A stretch of 64,000 nt of DNA. Source: Hyphomonadaceae bacterium. GTDB taxonomy: Bacteria; Pseudomonadota; Alphaproteobacteria; Caulobacterales; Hyphomonadaceae. This document shows, in pieces, positions 1 to 8,310 of this stretch (the first letter of the stretch is position 1; each line of letters begins with the position of its first letter). Where the stretch lies: assembly GCA_016714495.1 (NCBI GenBank), contig JADKDU010000001.1, positions 744,001 through 808,000 of the forward strand, written 5' to 3'. Both the position numbers and the translations under genes were made by a program. The notes beneath the pieces were generated by a model. It searched no databases. It was given only the letters and a program-made list of their open reading frames with translations, and was not told where the DNA came from.

Positions 1-304
1 GGGGCTTCCGGGTCAGAAGTTCGGCCTCGACTTCGCGATCTACACCGACCCGGCCGCAGGTCAGCATCCGTTCGGCAAAGGCACCTTCTACTGGAGCGGT
101 ATTGCCGGCACGATCTTCTGGGTCGATCCGGTCAACAACATCGGCTTCGTCGGCATGGTCCAATCGTTCGGCGGCAGACGCCCTGACGCAATGGACTTCC
201 GCGCTGAAACCGGCCGGCTGATCTACGCAGCCCTGAAACCGACCGCAGCCGCGCCCGCGGCAATGCCGGCTGAAGCGGCCAAGCAACCGGAAGCCGTCCA
301 CTAA
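1..304 (+). CDS. Serine hydrolase (beta-lactamase/DD-peptidase fold), C-terminal fragment
   Basis: Only the last ~100 codons are present; the gene runs off the left edge and stops at TAA 302-304. The residues (GQKFGLDFAIY, then a Trp-rich stretch and a Pro/Ala-rich tail) match, almost position for position, the C-terminus of the next gene. It is therefore a paralogue in the same tandem array. The visible part forms the terminal strands of the class C beta-lactamase-like fold; the active-site Ser/Lys lies upstream of the window. Family assignment is by comparison with the complete neighbour. The substrate is unknown. Confidence 0.85.
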   Translation, partial: GLPGQKFGLDFAIYTDPAAGQHPFGKGTFYWSGIAGTIFWVDPVNNIGFVGMVQSFGGRRPDAMDFRAETGRLIYAALKPTAAAPAAMPAEAAKQPEAVH

Positions 305-323
305 GGGCGATCCACACGCGCGC

Positions 324-350
324 GGCGCCGGGGATCAGCATCCCGGCGCC
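324..350. terminator. GC-rich hairpin after first serine hydrolase gene
   Basis: An inverted repeat of about 11 bp (GGCGCCGGG.AT / ATCCCGGCGCC, one bulged G) with a loop of about 4 nt lies 20 bp after the stop codon. No U-run follows, so it could be a Rho-assisted terminator or an mRNA-stabilising hairpin. A closely similar hairpin follows the next paralogue at the equivalent position. Confidence 0.5.
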
Positions 351-529
351 GACGCCTTACCAGACCGTCATTTGCGCCGTCCCACATCGCTTTTCTCGAC
401 AATTTCAACTCTTGAGCAGACTTCGCGCCTTCACGACCCCCTTAGCGGTCCTTGGCGCGCAGGCCGGTTCTGGCCTATTGTCCCTCGACCAAGCGACGTC
501 ATTCAACAAGTCGCAGCACAGGGGATAAT

Positions 530-1996
530 ATGTCTATTCACCGATCCATGTTGGGGTCGCGGCTGCTTATGGCGGCTGCATCCTTCGCGGTCCTTGCGGC
601 CTGCAGCGAGAGCAAGCCCGCGGCGCCGGCCGAACCCGCAGTCGTCGCCAAGGCGTATGACGATGCGGCCTGGCCTTCCGCGGCCATCGCTGATCCGACC
701 ACGATCGGCTTCACCGCCGAAGGCCTCGCGGCGCTGGATGCGCGCATGGCCAAGTCGGTCACCGACCAGGACGTGGCCGGTATGGTCTACATTCTCGGCA
801 AGGGCGGCGAGATCGCCGCTTTCAACGCGCATGGCGTCCAGTCGGGCGATCCGAAGACCGGAACGCCGATCACAAAGGACTCCCTCTTCCGCATCTACTC
901 CATGACCAAGCCAATCACCGGCGTCGCCATGATGCAGCTCTATGAGCAAGGCAAATGGCAGCTCGATGATCCAGTGACCAAGTACGCGCCTGAACTCGCG
1001 AACCTGAAAGTCATCACCTGGAAGGACGGCAAGCCGGTCATGCAGGGCGGCAAGCCCGTGCTCGTCGATCCGACCAGCCCGCCGACCATGCGCCAGATCA
1101 TGAGCCACACCGCCGGCTTCGGCTACGGCCTGTGCTGCACCGATCCTAAGGCCGCAAACTACAACCCGGTCGACGCGCAATTCGTCAAGGACGGCGTCCT
1201 GAGCTCCGCCAACCTCGACGAGATGATGACCAAGATCGCCGCCATCCCGCTCGTCTACGATCCGGGCACGCGCTGGTCCTACTCGGCTTCGGTCGATATC
1301 CAGGGCTATATTGTTCAGAAGCTGTCGGGCCAGAAGTTCGGCGACTATCTGAAGGCCAACATCCTCACGCCGCTCGGCATGAATGACACGTCCTTCTTCG
1401 TCAGCGAAGCCAACAAGCCGCGCTTCGCCGACGTCTATCACTGGGACAAGGACAAGAACGCGCTCGTCATCAACGAGGAACGTCCTGACCGTCCCGGCTT
1501 CACCGACCCGAATCGCCTCGAATCCGGCGGAGGCGGCCTTGTCTCCTCGACGCATGACTACGCGCGCTTCATCCAGATGATGCTCAACAGGGGCACACTG
1601 GCCGGCAAGACCATCATCAAGCCGGAATCGGTCGCGATGATGTCCGAGAACCATATCGGCGATCTCGGCATCTACTCGGATGGCACAGCCGCCAACCCGG
1701 GTCGCCCCGGCCAGAAATTCGGCCTCGACTTCGCCGTCTATGTCGACCCGGCCGCGGGCCAGAACCCGTTCGGCAAGGGCACCTATTACTGGGGCGGAGC
1801 CGCCGGCACCTGGTTCTGGATCGATCCGGCCAACGATCTCTTCTTCGTCGGCATGATCCAGTCGATGGGCGGCGCACGGCCCGACGGAATGAACTTCCGC
1901 GTCGAGTCGGCCAAGCTTGCCTATGAAGCCCTGAAATCCAACGCCTCGGCCGCGACCCCGGCTGAAGCGACGAAACAGGCCGAACCCGCTCACTAA
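530..1996 (+). CDS. Serine hydrolase lipoprotein, beta-lactamase family (paralogue 2)
   Basis: A 488-residue secreted serine hydrolase of the beta-lactamase/esterase EstB/DD-peptidase superfamily (Pfam Beta-lactamase, PF00144). The start is ATG 530, preceded by AGGGG; an in-frame start further upstream would spoil the signal peptide. The N-terminus is a lipoprotein signal with lipobox LAAC, giving Cys25 as the lipidated residue. The SxxK catalytic motif is SMTK (Ser124, Lys127). A YSA tripeptide in the expected second-motif position, HTAGFGYG and SGGGG follow. The tail after about residue 465 is Ala/Pro/Glu-rich and probably disordered. It is the second of three tandem paralogues. The true substrate (beta-lactam, ester or D-amino-acid peptide) cannot be told from sequence. 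Confidence 0.88.
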   Translation: MSIHRSMLGSRLLMAAASFAVLAACSESKPAAPAEPAVVAKAYDDAAWPSAAIADPTTIGFTAEGLAALDARMAKSVTDQDVAGMVYILGKGGEIAAFNAHGVQSGDPKTGTPITKDSLFRIYSMTKPITGVAMMQLYEQGKWQLDDPVTKYAPELANLKVITWKDGKPVMQGGKPVLVDPTSPPTMRQIMSHTAGFGYGLCCTDPKAANYNPVDAQFVKDGVLSSANLDEMMTKIAAIPLVYDPGTRWSYSASVDIQGYIVQKLSGQKFGDYLKANILTPLGMNDTSFFVSEANKPRFADVYHWDKDKNALVINEERPDRPGFTDPNRLESGGGGLVSSTHDYARFIQMMLNRGTLAGKTIIKPESVAMMSENHIGDLGIYSDGTAANPGRPGQKFGLDFAVYVDPAAGQNPFGKGTYYWGGAAGTWFWIDPANDLFFVGMIQSMGGARPDGMNFRVESAKLAYEALKSNASAATPAEATKQAEPAH

Positions 1997-2014
1997 GGGG
2001 ACTAACCACGTAAG

Positions 2015-2047
2015 GACGGCGCCAGGATCCAGCATCCTGGCGCCGTC
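2015..2047. terminator. Perfect 14-bp hairpin between paralogues 2 and 3
   Basis: The left arm (2015-2028) and right arm (2034-2047) are perfectly complementary over 14 bp around a CCAGC loop. It lies 18 bp past the stop codon of the upstream hydrolase and about 50 bp before the next start. The core (GGCGCC...GGAT / ATCC...GGCGCC) resembles the hairpin at 324-350, so the element appears to have been copied along with the gene. There is no U-tract; partial attenuation or 3'-end stabilisation is as likely as full termination. Confidence 0.6.
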
Positions 2048-2097
2048 TCGACTTTCAGACGACGGGCCGCGATGACGAAGGCCCAATGGAGAGAACG

Positions 2098-3405
2098 ATG
2101 AAGCTGCACACTTTCGCCAATCAGGGACGCCTGTGGCTGTCCGCCGGCCTCGCGGTCGTGCTTGCCGCCTGCGCCAGCATGGATGTCGGCGCCGCCAAGA
2201 CGGCTTGGCCGACCAAGGCGGATGTCACCACTGCGCCCGCCGGCTTCACAGCCAGCGGCCTCCAGACGCTCGACGCCCGCATGAAGGAAGCCGTCGACAA
2301 GGGCGAGGTCTCGGGCCTCGAATACGCCCTGATCAAGGATGGAAAGGTCGTCGCGTTCAACACCTTCGGCGCGCAGGCCTATAACGGTCCGCCAATGAAG
2401 GAAGACTCCATCTTCCGCATCCGCTCGATGACCAAGCCGATCACCGGGGTCGCCATGATGCAGCTCTGGGAACAGGGCAAGTGGAAGCCAGAAGATCCGG
2501 TCACCAAATTCCTGCCGGAACTGGGCAGTCTCAAGGTCGCAACGTCGGCCGACAATCTGGACAGCCTCGTGCCCGTAAAACGCACGCCGATCATGAACGA
2601 GATCATGACGCACACTGCTGGCTTCGGTTACGGCCTCTCGGCCAGCAACGCTGTGGATCGCGCGTTCATCGCCCAGCACCCGATGAACGAAAAGGACCTC
2701 AATGCGCTGGTCAAGCGCACGGCGGAAATCCCGCTGCTGGCCCAGCCCGGCGAGCGCTGGAGCTACTCGATCGTCGTCGACCTGCAAGGCGCCATAATCG
2801 AGAAGATCACCGGCAAGAAATTCGGCGATTATCTCGAAGAGAATATCTTCTCGCCGTTGGCGATGAAGGATACCGGCTTCTGGCTCACCGAAGCTGATCG
2901 TCCACGCGTCGCCACCGTCTACAGCCGCAACGCCAAGACGAACACGTTCGACGCGATCGAAGACAAGAACAGCTTCACGCACGACTTCTACACGGCGCGC
3001 AGCCAGGCAGAGTCGGGCGGCGGCGGTCTCGTCTCTACGCTGCACGATTATGTCCGCTTCACCCAGATGCTGCTCAACAGGGGCGAACTGGATGGCAAGC
3101 GCATCCTCAAGCCGGAAACCGTCGACTACATGATGTCGAACCACATCGGTGACCTGAAGGGCGTCATCGGCGGCGGCGCCTTCGGTTACGGCGGCATGGT
3201 CGTCGTCGGCGAGCCGACTGAACGCGCTCCGCAACCGAAAGGCACGTTCAGCTGGTTCGGCATCGACGGTACATGGTTCTGGGTCGATCCCGCCAACAAG
3301 ATCTCCTTCGTTGGTATGATCCAGCGCCGTGGTCCGGCCGGCCCGGGCGGCATCGATGTGCGAGGCGAATCCGCCCAACTCGTCTACAAGGCGCTGGCGA
3401 AATAG
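2098..3405 (+). CDS. Serine hydrolase lipoprotein, beta-lactamase family (paralogue 3)
   Basis: 435 residues. ATG 2098 is preferred over the in-frame ATG 2086 because GGAGAG sits 3 nt ahead of it and the lipoprotein signal then begins cleanly (lipobox LAAC, Cys25). The catalytic motif SMTK is at Ser110-Lys113, followed by HTAGFGYG, YSI in the second-motif position and SGGGG. It is clearly homologous to the preceding gene but lacks its Ala/Pro-rich tail and differs in loops, so the duplication is not recent. It is expected to be anchored in the outer or inner membrane facing the periplasm. Physiological substrate unknown; context (tandem copies, not far from wall genes) is suggestive only. Confidence 0.88.
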   Translation: MKLHTFANQGRLWLSAGLAVVLAACASMDVGAAKTAWPTKADVTTAPAGFTASGLQTLDARMKEAVDKGEVSGLEYALIKDGKVVAFNTFGAQAYNGPPMKEDSIFRIRSMTKPITGVAMMQLWEQGKWKPEDPVTKFLPELGSLKVATSADNLDSLVPVKRTPIMNEIMTHTAGFGYGLSASNAVDRAFIAQHPMNEKDLNALVKRTAEIPLLAQPGERWSYSIVVDLQGAIIEKITGKKFGDYLEENIFSPLAMKDTGFWLTEADRPRVATVYSRNAKTNTFDAIEDKNSFTHDFYTARSQAESGGGGLVSTLHDYVRFTQMLLNRGELDGKRILKPETVDYMMSNHIGDLKGVIGGGAFGYGGMVVVGEPTERAPQPKGTFSWFGIDGTWFWVDPANKISFVGMIQRRGPAGPGGIDVRGESAQLVYKALAK

Positions 3406-3431
3406 TCATACGCGGTCTACTTCGCGCCCCT

Positions 3432-3827
3432 ATGGAAACTGAAATCCTCCGGGGCGCGAAGATACGCGTGACGACGCAGGCCGCCAGCGTCGGCGGCAGG
3501 ACGACGCCGATCGCCGACATCGCGGAAGCTGCCTTTGTCGAAGGCGATCACCGCATAACGCTCACGCCGAAAATCCTTCTGGTCGCAGGCCCGATCGCAG
3601 GCGCGGCGCTCTATCTCGCAACCCTCTCTTTCGCCATCGCATTCTTCGCTGGCGTCGCCATCATGGCGGTCGGCGTCCTTATCTATCGCCGCAATTGGCT
3701 GCATCATGTCAGAGCGCGCCTCAAGACAGGCGCAAGCACAACCCTGTACCGCACCTCTAAAAAGGGCGACGCCCTCCTCTTCCACGCCGCGGTAGAAAAG
3801 GCGCTCGAGCTGCAGCGCGCGGAGTAG
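3432..3827 (+). CDS. Small membrane protein, DUF6232-like
   Basis: 131 residues from ATG 3432, 26 bp after the previous gene. The N-terminal ~40 residues (METEILRGAKIRVTT, then VGGRTTPIADI) look like a short beta-domain that reads as a start-of-family signature in DUF6232 proteins. Two hydrophobic segments follow at about residues 46-80 (GPIAGAALYLATLSF and AGVAIMAVGVLIY), then a basic tail. Probably an inner-membrane protein of unknown role. It ends 4 bp before the convergent murB stop. Family name is tentative. Confidence 0.65.
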   Translation: METEILRGAKIRVTTQAASVGGRTTPIADIAEAAFVEGDHRITLTPKILLVAGPIAGAALYLATLSFAIAFFAGVAIMAVGVLIYRRNWLHHVRARLKTGASTTLYRTSKKGDALLFHAAVEKALELQRAE

Positions 3828-3831
3828 CGCT

Positions 3832-4788
3832 TCAGGCGTCCTTCGCCAGATACCCTTCAGTGGTCGCATCCACGGCCGGCCGGCCGATGCGCTTGATCTC
3901 CCAGCGCAGCTCCACGCCCGACTTCGCCTTCACGGCAGCGCGTACATCCTCGCCCAGCCCTTCAATGTCGGCCGCAGTCGCATCTCCAACGTTAAGCAGG
4001 AAGTTGCAATGCAGCTCGCTCACCTGCGCCCCTCCCCGCCGCGCGCCACGCATGCCTGCCTCATCGACCAGCTTCCAGGATGAACGCTGGTTGGGCGCGC
4101 CGGGTGGATCAGGATTCGCAAACGTCGATCCGCCCGTCTTTTCGCGGATCGGCTGCGTCGTCTCGCGCCGCGCCTTCAGCGCCTCGATCCGCTCAAGGAT
4201 CGCCACCGGTTCATCCTGCGTCCCCTCGAACAGCGCCTCGATGAAGATCAGATCCTCGGACGCCTCGGTATGACGATAGCTGAAATGAAAATCCGCGTTC
4301 TTGAGTGTCACGCGCCTGCCCTGCCGGTCCAGCGCATGCGCCTCGATCAGCACGTCCTTTGTCTCGCGGCCATAGCAGCCGGCATTCATCCGCAACGCGC
4401 CGCCGATCGTCCCCGGCACGCCGGAGAAGAACTCCAGCCCGGCAATCCCTGCATTCGCCGCCGCGACCGAAACACGTGCATCGAGCGCAGCCGCGCCTGC
4501 CGTCACACGCAGGCCATCTGTCGCAACTTTGCCGAAACTTGGCCCCAGCCGAACGACGACGCCCGCAATCCCGCCATCGCGCACGATGACGTTTGACGCA
4601 GCGCCCAGCACGGTGACCGCAATGATCGGATCGAGCTTATTCAGAAACTCGGCGAGGTCGGCCTCGTCCTTCGGCAGGAACAGCGCATCCGCCGCCCCGC
4701 CCACGCGAAACCAGGTGAAGGGCGCAAGCACTTCATCCGCCAGCAGTGTGCCGCGAACCGGGGGAAGCCTGTCAAGAAAAGTGCTCAT
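3832..4788 (-). CDS. murB: UDP-N-acetylenolpyruvoylglucosamine reductase MurB
   Basis: 318 residues. An FAD-dependent, NADPH-using cytoplasmic enzyme that reduces UDP-GlcNAc-enolpyruvate to UDP-MurNAc. The FAD-binding half carries TWFRVGG and LGAASNVIVRDGG; the middle has GVPGTIGGALRMNAGCYG. The catalytic Ser/Glu region is GSTFANPDPPG and the C-terminus carries SELHCNFLLN. Length is normal. It is the last wall gene in the minus-strand run, but two secreted-protein genes separate it from murC, whereas in Caulobacter-type clusters it follows murC directly and is followed by ddl and ftsQAZ. It begins 33 bp after the extensin-like gene stop. Confidence 0.97.
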   Translation of the reverse strand: MSTFLDRLPPVRGTLLADEVLAPFTWFRVGGAADALFLPKDEADLAEFLNKLDPIIAVTVLGAASNVIVRDGGIAGVVVRLGPSFGKVATDGLRVTAGAAALDARVSVAAANAGIAGLEFFSGVPGTIGGALRMNAGCYGRETKDVLIEAHALDRQGRRVTLKNADFHFSYRHTEASEDLIFIEALFEGTQDEPVAILERIEALKARRETTQPIREKTGGSTFANPDPPGAPNQRSSWKLVDEAGMRGARRGGAQVSELHCNFLLNVGDATAADIEGLGEDVRAAVKAKSGVELRWEIKRIGRPAVDATTEGYLAKDA

Positions 4789-4821
4789 GCCTGCGGACTT
4801 AGCGCGCGCGGACCTTTGAGG

Positions 4822-5562
4822 CTAGCGGCAGGAGTATTGGCCGCCGACATCGAGGTGGAAATGGTTGGCGTGGTCGGCGTTGAAATCCGGCCCCAGCGTC
4901 ACATCGAACAGACCGCAGGCCCGGTCGTGGATCTCGCGCAGGAAATCACCCTTGGCGCCCTTGTTGCGAAAATCCTTGAGCACTGTGATCTCACGGCCAT
5001 CCTCCAGCACGAAGCCAGCGACATCCATCGCTTTCGCAAACGCGTGCTCCGACAAGCGGGCATGCCCCGCGACGCGGCGGCACTGGAATGTGCCGAACGC
5101 CTTAATCTCTTTCACGGGTGAGCCGAGATATTTCTCCGCCGCTGGGATCACGATGTGGCGTTCCCACAGATGCATCTTCGCCGCGAGATCGCAGGTCATC
5201 GCCATCTGCTCGGGCGCTTTCCATGTCGACAGCGAGGCATCGACGACCAGCGCCTCGTCATAGCCGCAAGCACCCTCGTGCTCAGGCTGTGCGATCGTGA
5301 AATCGACACCCGCCGCCGCCAGCGCATCGTGGCATGCGCCGAGATTCTTCGACAGGCCGGCAAGGCGCTTTGCATCGCCTAGCGCGCCATACTTCTGGAG
5401 ATCGAGGATCGCGCCCCCGCGCGCAGCATCATAGTTCGGTCGCGCAAAACGCACCGCGCCATTGGCGGCCTCGGCCATGCGCCAGTTGGCCAGCACCAGG
5501 CCGCCCGACAGGGCGATCATCAGGCCTGCGCCCAGCGCGATTAGGGAATGGGACTTCTTCAT
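4822..5562 (-). CDS. Extensin-like C-terminal domain protein (peptidase M15-like fold)
   Basis: 246 residues with an N-terminal signal/anchor (about residues 6-27). The body matches the alphaproteobacterial Extensin-like_C family (PF06904). It has CHDAL and QPEHEGACGYDEAL near the front, a LSEHAFAKAMDV segment and a terminal DHANHFHLDVGGQYSCR. The His...Asp plus HxH arrangement is that of zinc D,D-peptidases of the M15 type, so a periplasmic peptidoglycan carboxypeptidase or binding role is plausible but not demonstrated for this family. Several cysteines are likely to form disulfides. It lies directly upstream of murB on the same strand, consistent with co-transcription. Confidence 0.85.
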   Translation of the reverse strand: MKKSHSLIALGAGLMIALSGGLVLANWRMAEAANGAVRFARPNYDAARGGAILDLQKYGALGDAKRLAGLSKNLGACHDALAAAGVDFTIAQPEHEGACGYDEALVVDASLSTWKAPEQMAMTCDLAAKMHLWERHIVIPAAEKYLGSPVKEIKAFGTFQCRRVAGHARLSEHAFAKAMDVAGFVLEDGREITVLKDFRNKGAKGDFLREIHDRACGLFDVTLGPDFNADHANHFHLDVGGQYSCR

Positions 5563-5689
5563 CGGTCAATAGTCTGCAAACGAGGCACCCCGCTCCGCTT
5601 CTACAACCACAGGAAAAGCGCCCGCAAGATTGCCGAAACCCTAATCCGGCCCGGCCTTGCTGGGATGTAACGGTTGACGGCCGCGGACG

Positions 5690-6760
5690 TTAACCTTCGT
5701 CGTCGGCCGTCAACTCAAGATTGCCGCCGCGTCTTTCCTGCTGTCGCGCACCTTCCAGAATGCCCAGAAGGCCGTAATTGCCCTCGTGGCAGGCGTATTC
5801 GTAAACGGCGCCGGTGGCGGTCCGCATCGGCATCTCGCCCTTCCAGACCTGTGTGTACTGCTCGGGATCGTCTATCTCGAACTGATAGAGAATCACGCCG
5901 TCCTCTGTCCGCGTGAAGCGTTCCGTTAGCTTGCCCGCGTCGGAAACATATCCGCGCTGTTGCGGATGAACGTTCCTGGTTTCAACAACCAGTGTATTGC
6001 CTTCGTACCAGCCCACGCTGTCGCCTAGCCACTTCTTGATGCTTGCCGGATCGTGTCTCGCATCCGCCTTGCTCGCCACGATCGGGATGACACGCACATC
6101 GTGCACCATCTCAACGAGGATCATCGCATGGTTCGGCGACTGCACGATCTGATACGTGTTATTGTACAGAACGTTGTTCATCACCGGCCCCCCGGTATTG
6201 CCGAAGCCGACAATGCAGCGCTCGCCCACGCTGCGCGATTCCGGACCCTCATATGAACGCTCCGCGGCAGTCACGGCTGGCGGCGGCTTTCCTGCAGTAG
6301 TCGGCGGCGCTTCGTAGCGCGCAGAACCTTTCCCCGGCTTGTACGGAATCTTCCCGTTCGCCGGCTCCGTGATCCACGAAGAACGCAGCTCGCCATTGAT
6401 CACCGCTACGTGCGCGCCCGGATCAACCCACACCGCATTGTAGTTGCCGACGCCCGGCAGCGGCTTGCCCTTCTCCGGCGCCCCCGTGCTCTGGTCGGTC
6501 GGCTGCAATTCCTCACGCGTGCGGATGTTGTTGAAGTCGCCATCCTCGAGCTTCTTCGCCTGCATGGGCGTGATGACCAGCGTGTCGATCCCGGCCGGAC
6601 GCGTCATCTTGGTGATCGATGCGTTGGTCCAGTTGCCCTGCAGGTCTGGCGCGCCCCAGCTTGTCTTCGGCGGCGTGTACCCAGCCTGCGCTACCGCGGC
6701 AGGCGCAAGGCTGAGCATGAGGGCCGCGAGCGCGGCTCCGGCCCACAACTGATTGCGCAT
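5690..6760 (-). CDS. Conserved secreted protein of unknown function
   Basis: 356 residues with a classical signal peptide (cleavage around AVAQA-GY). The mature protein opens with PPKTSWGAPDLQGNWTN and ends with YEYACHEGNYGLLGILEGAR. These are hallmarks of a family of uncharacterised exported proteins often seen in soil Proteobacteria and Acidobacteria. No catalytic motif is recognised; a lipocalin- or beta-sandwich-like fold is only a guess. It lies between murC and the extensin-like gene, 128 bp from either neighbour, so it may have its own promoter and looks like an insertion into the usual wall-gene order. Confidence 0.75.
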   Translation of the reverse strand: MRNQLWAGAALAALMLSLAPAAVAQAGYTPPKTSWGAPDLQGNWTNASITKMTRPAGIDTLVITPMQAKKLEDGDFNNIRTREELQPTDQSTGAPEKGKPLPGVGNYNAVWVDPGAHVAVINGELRSSWITEPANGKIPYKPGKGSARYEAPPTTAGKPPPAVTAAERSYEGPESRSVGERCIVGFGNTGGPVMNNVLYNNTYQIVQSPNHAMILVEMVHDVRVIPIVASKADARHDPASIKKWLGDSVGWYEGNTLVVETRNVHPQQRGYVSDAGKLTERFTRTEDGVILYQFEIDDPEQYTQVWKGEMPMRTATGAVYEYACHEGNYGLLGILEGARQQERRGGNLELTADDEG

Positions 6761-6888
6761 CTATCTCTCCCGAAAACCTGCCGCGCGTTTTCGCGCTGTT
6801 GCCTCGATATTTGCCGCTGCCGGCCTGCGGCGCAAGACAGGCGACACGACCGAACAAACAAGAAACCCGCGATTCTACAACTAACGTG

Positions 6889-8310
6889 TCAGGCCTTGAG
6901 CGCTTTTAGGTCATCCACCAGCGCATTGGCATAGGTCGTGATGTCGCCCGCGCCCAGGCAAACCACCATTTCGTCACCGGTTTTTACGGAACTCCGGATT
7001 TCCGAAGCAAGGCTCCCAAGCGCACCGATCGACCGCGCCGAGCGGTGACCGTGATTGATCAAGCCCTTCACCAGCGACTCATGGCTGATGCCGTCAATCG
7101 GCTGCTCGCCCGCTGCATAGACCGGGGCGACGATAACCTCGTCCGCATCGTTGAAGCAGGTCGAGAACTGCTCGAACAGGTCACGCAGGCGCGTGTAGCG
7201 GTGCGGCTGCACCACGGCGATCACTCGCTTGTCGCGGCCCTGCACGTCGCGCGCGGCGCGCAGCACGGCGGCGATCTCCACCGGGTGATGGCCATAATCG
7301 TCGATGATCTTGACCTTGCCCCACTCGCCCACCGGCGTGAACCGCCGCTTCACGCCGCCGAACTTCGACAGCGCCGCGCGGATCTGCTCTTGCGTGCCGC
7401 CCAGCTCGCGCGCGACTGCAATTGCGGCCAGCGAGTTCTGCACGTTGTGCCGCCCCGCCATCGGAAGCTTGAGGCCTACCCAGCGCGTCTGGTCGATCGC
7501 GCCGCGCGAACGCAGCACGAGATCGAAAGTCGATCCTTCGGCTTCCGAGCGCACGTTCACCGCCCAGAGATCGGACTGCGGGTTAAAGCCATAGGTAATG
7601 CGACGGCGATCCGGAATGCGCGAAGCCAGCGCCTGCACTTCGGGATGATCCGCACACAGCACGGCGAAGCCATAGAAAGGCAGATTTTCAACAAACGTGT
7701 CGAAGCCCTTCCTTAAAGCTTCCATCGAGCCGTAGTGATCCATGTGCTCAGGATCGATGTTGGTGACGATCGCCACAGTGGGGCGCAGCTTGGTGAAGGT
7801 GCCGTCGCTCTCGTCGGCCTCGACCACCATCCACTCGCCCTGTCCAAGCTTGGCGTTCGAGGCGTAGGCGTTGATCACGCCGCCATTTATGACGGTAGGG
7901 TCGAGTCCCACGCCATCCAGCAGCGCGGCGACCATGGAGGTCGTGGTCGTCTTGCCGTGCGTGCCAGCAATCGCGACCGTCCATTTCAGACGGATCAACT
8001 CGGCCAGCATGTCGGCACGCCGCACGACTGGGATCGCTTTCAGACGCGCCGCATCGACTTCCGCGTTGCCGCTCTTGATCGCGGTCGAGATCACAAGCGC
8101 GCCTGCGCCTTCGATGTTCTCGGCCCTGTGCCCGATCATTATCTTCGCGCCAAGCTTGGCCAGCCGAGACGCGTTGGCGTTTTCCTTGATGTCCGAGCCA
8201 GAGACCTCATAGCCGAGGTTCAGCATCACTTCCGCAATGCCCGACATGCCAATGCCGCCAATGCCTACGAAGTGAACTGGGCCGGTGTCAAAGGGAAGTG
8301 ACTTACGCAT
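6889..8310 (-). CDS. murC: UDP-N-acetylmuramate-L-alanine ligase MurC
   Basis: 473 residues. A cytoplasmic ATP-dependent ligase adding L-Ala to UDP-MurNAc, the first amino-acid step of the peptidoglycan stem. The N-terminal Rossmann motif is HFVGIGGIGMSGIAEV; the ATP-binding P-loop is GTHGKTTTTSMVA, the MurC-typical form with His. EADESDGTF and DYGHHPVEI are also diagnostic. It overlaps the end of murG by 8 bp, indicating tight translational coupling in the dcw operon. It is the last canonical gene of the uninterrupted cluster here. Confidence 0.98.
   Translation of the reverse strand: MRKSLPFDTGPVHFVGIGGIGMSGIAEVMLNLGYEVSGSDIKENANASRLAKLGAKIMIGHRAENIEGAGALVISTAIKSGNAEVDAARLKAIPVVRRADMLAELIRLKWTVAIAGTHGKTTTTSMVAALLDGVGLDPTVINGGVINAYASNAKLGQGEWMVVEADESDGTFTKLRPTVAIVTNIDPEHMDHYGSMEALRKGFDTFVENLPFYGFAVLCADHPEVQALASRIPDRRRITYGFNPQSDLWAVNVRSEAEGSTFDLVLRSRGAIDQTRWVGLKLPMAGRHNVQNSLAAIAVARELGGTQEQIRAALSKFGGVKRRFTPVGEWGKVKIIDDYGHHPVEIAAVLRAARDVQGRDKRVIAVVQPHRYTRLRDLFEQFSTCFNDADEVIVAPVYAAGEQPIDGISHESLVKGLINHGHRSARSIGALGSLASEIRSSVKTGDEMVVCLGAGDITTYANALVDDLKALKA

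Noticed and set aside
503..2086. Long open frames opposite the serine hydrolase genes (minus 2086-503 and 3378-2002)
   Set aside because: High-GC antisense frames without stops; composition is Arg/Asp/His/Val-rich, no domains, and the plus-strand genes have clear motifs and signal peptides.
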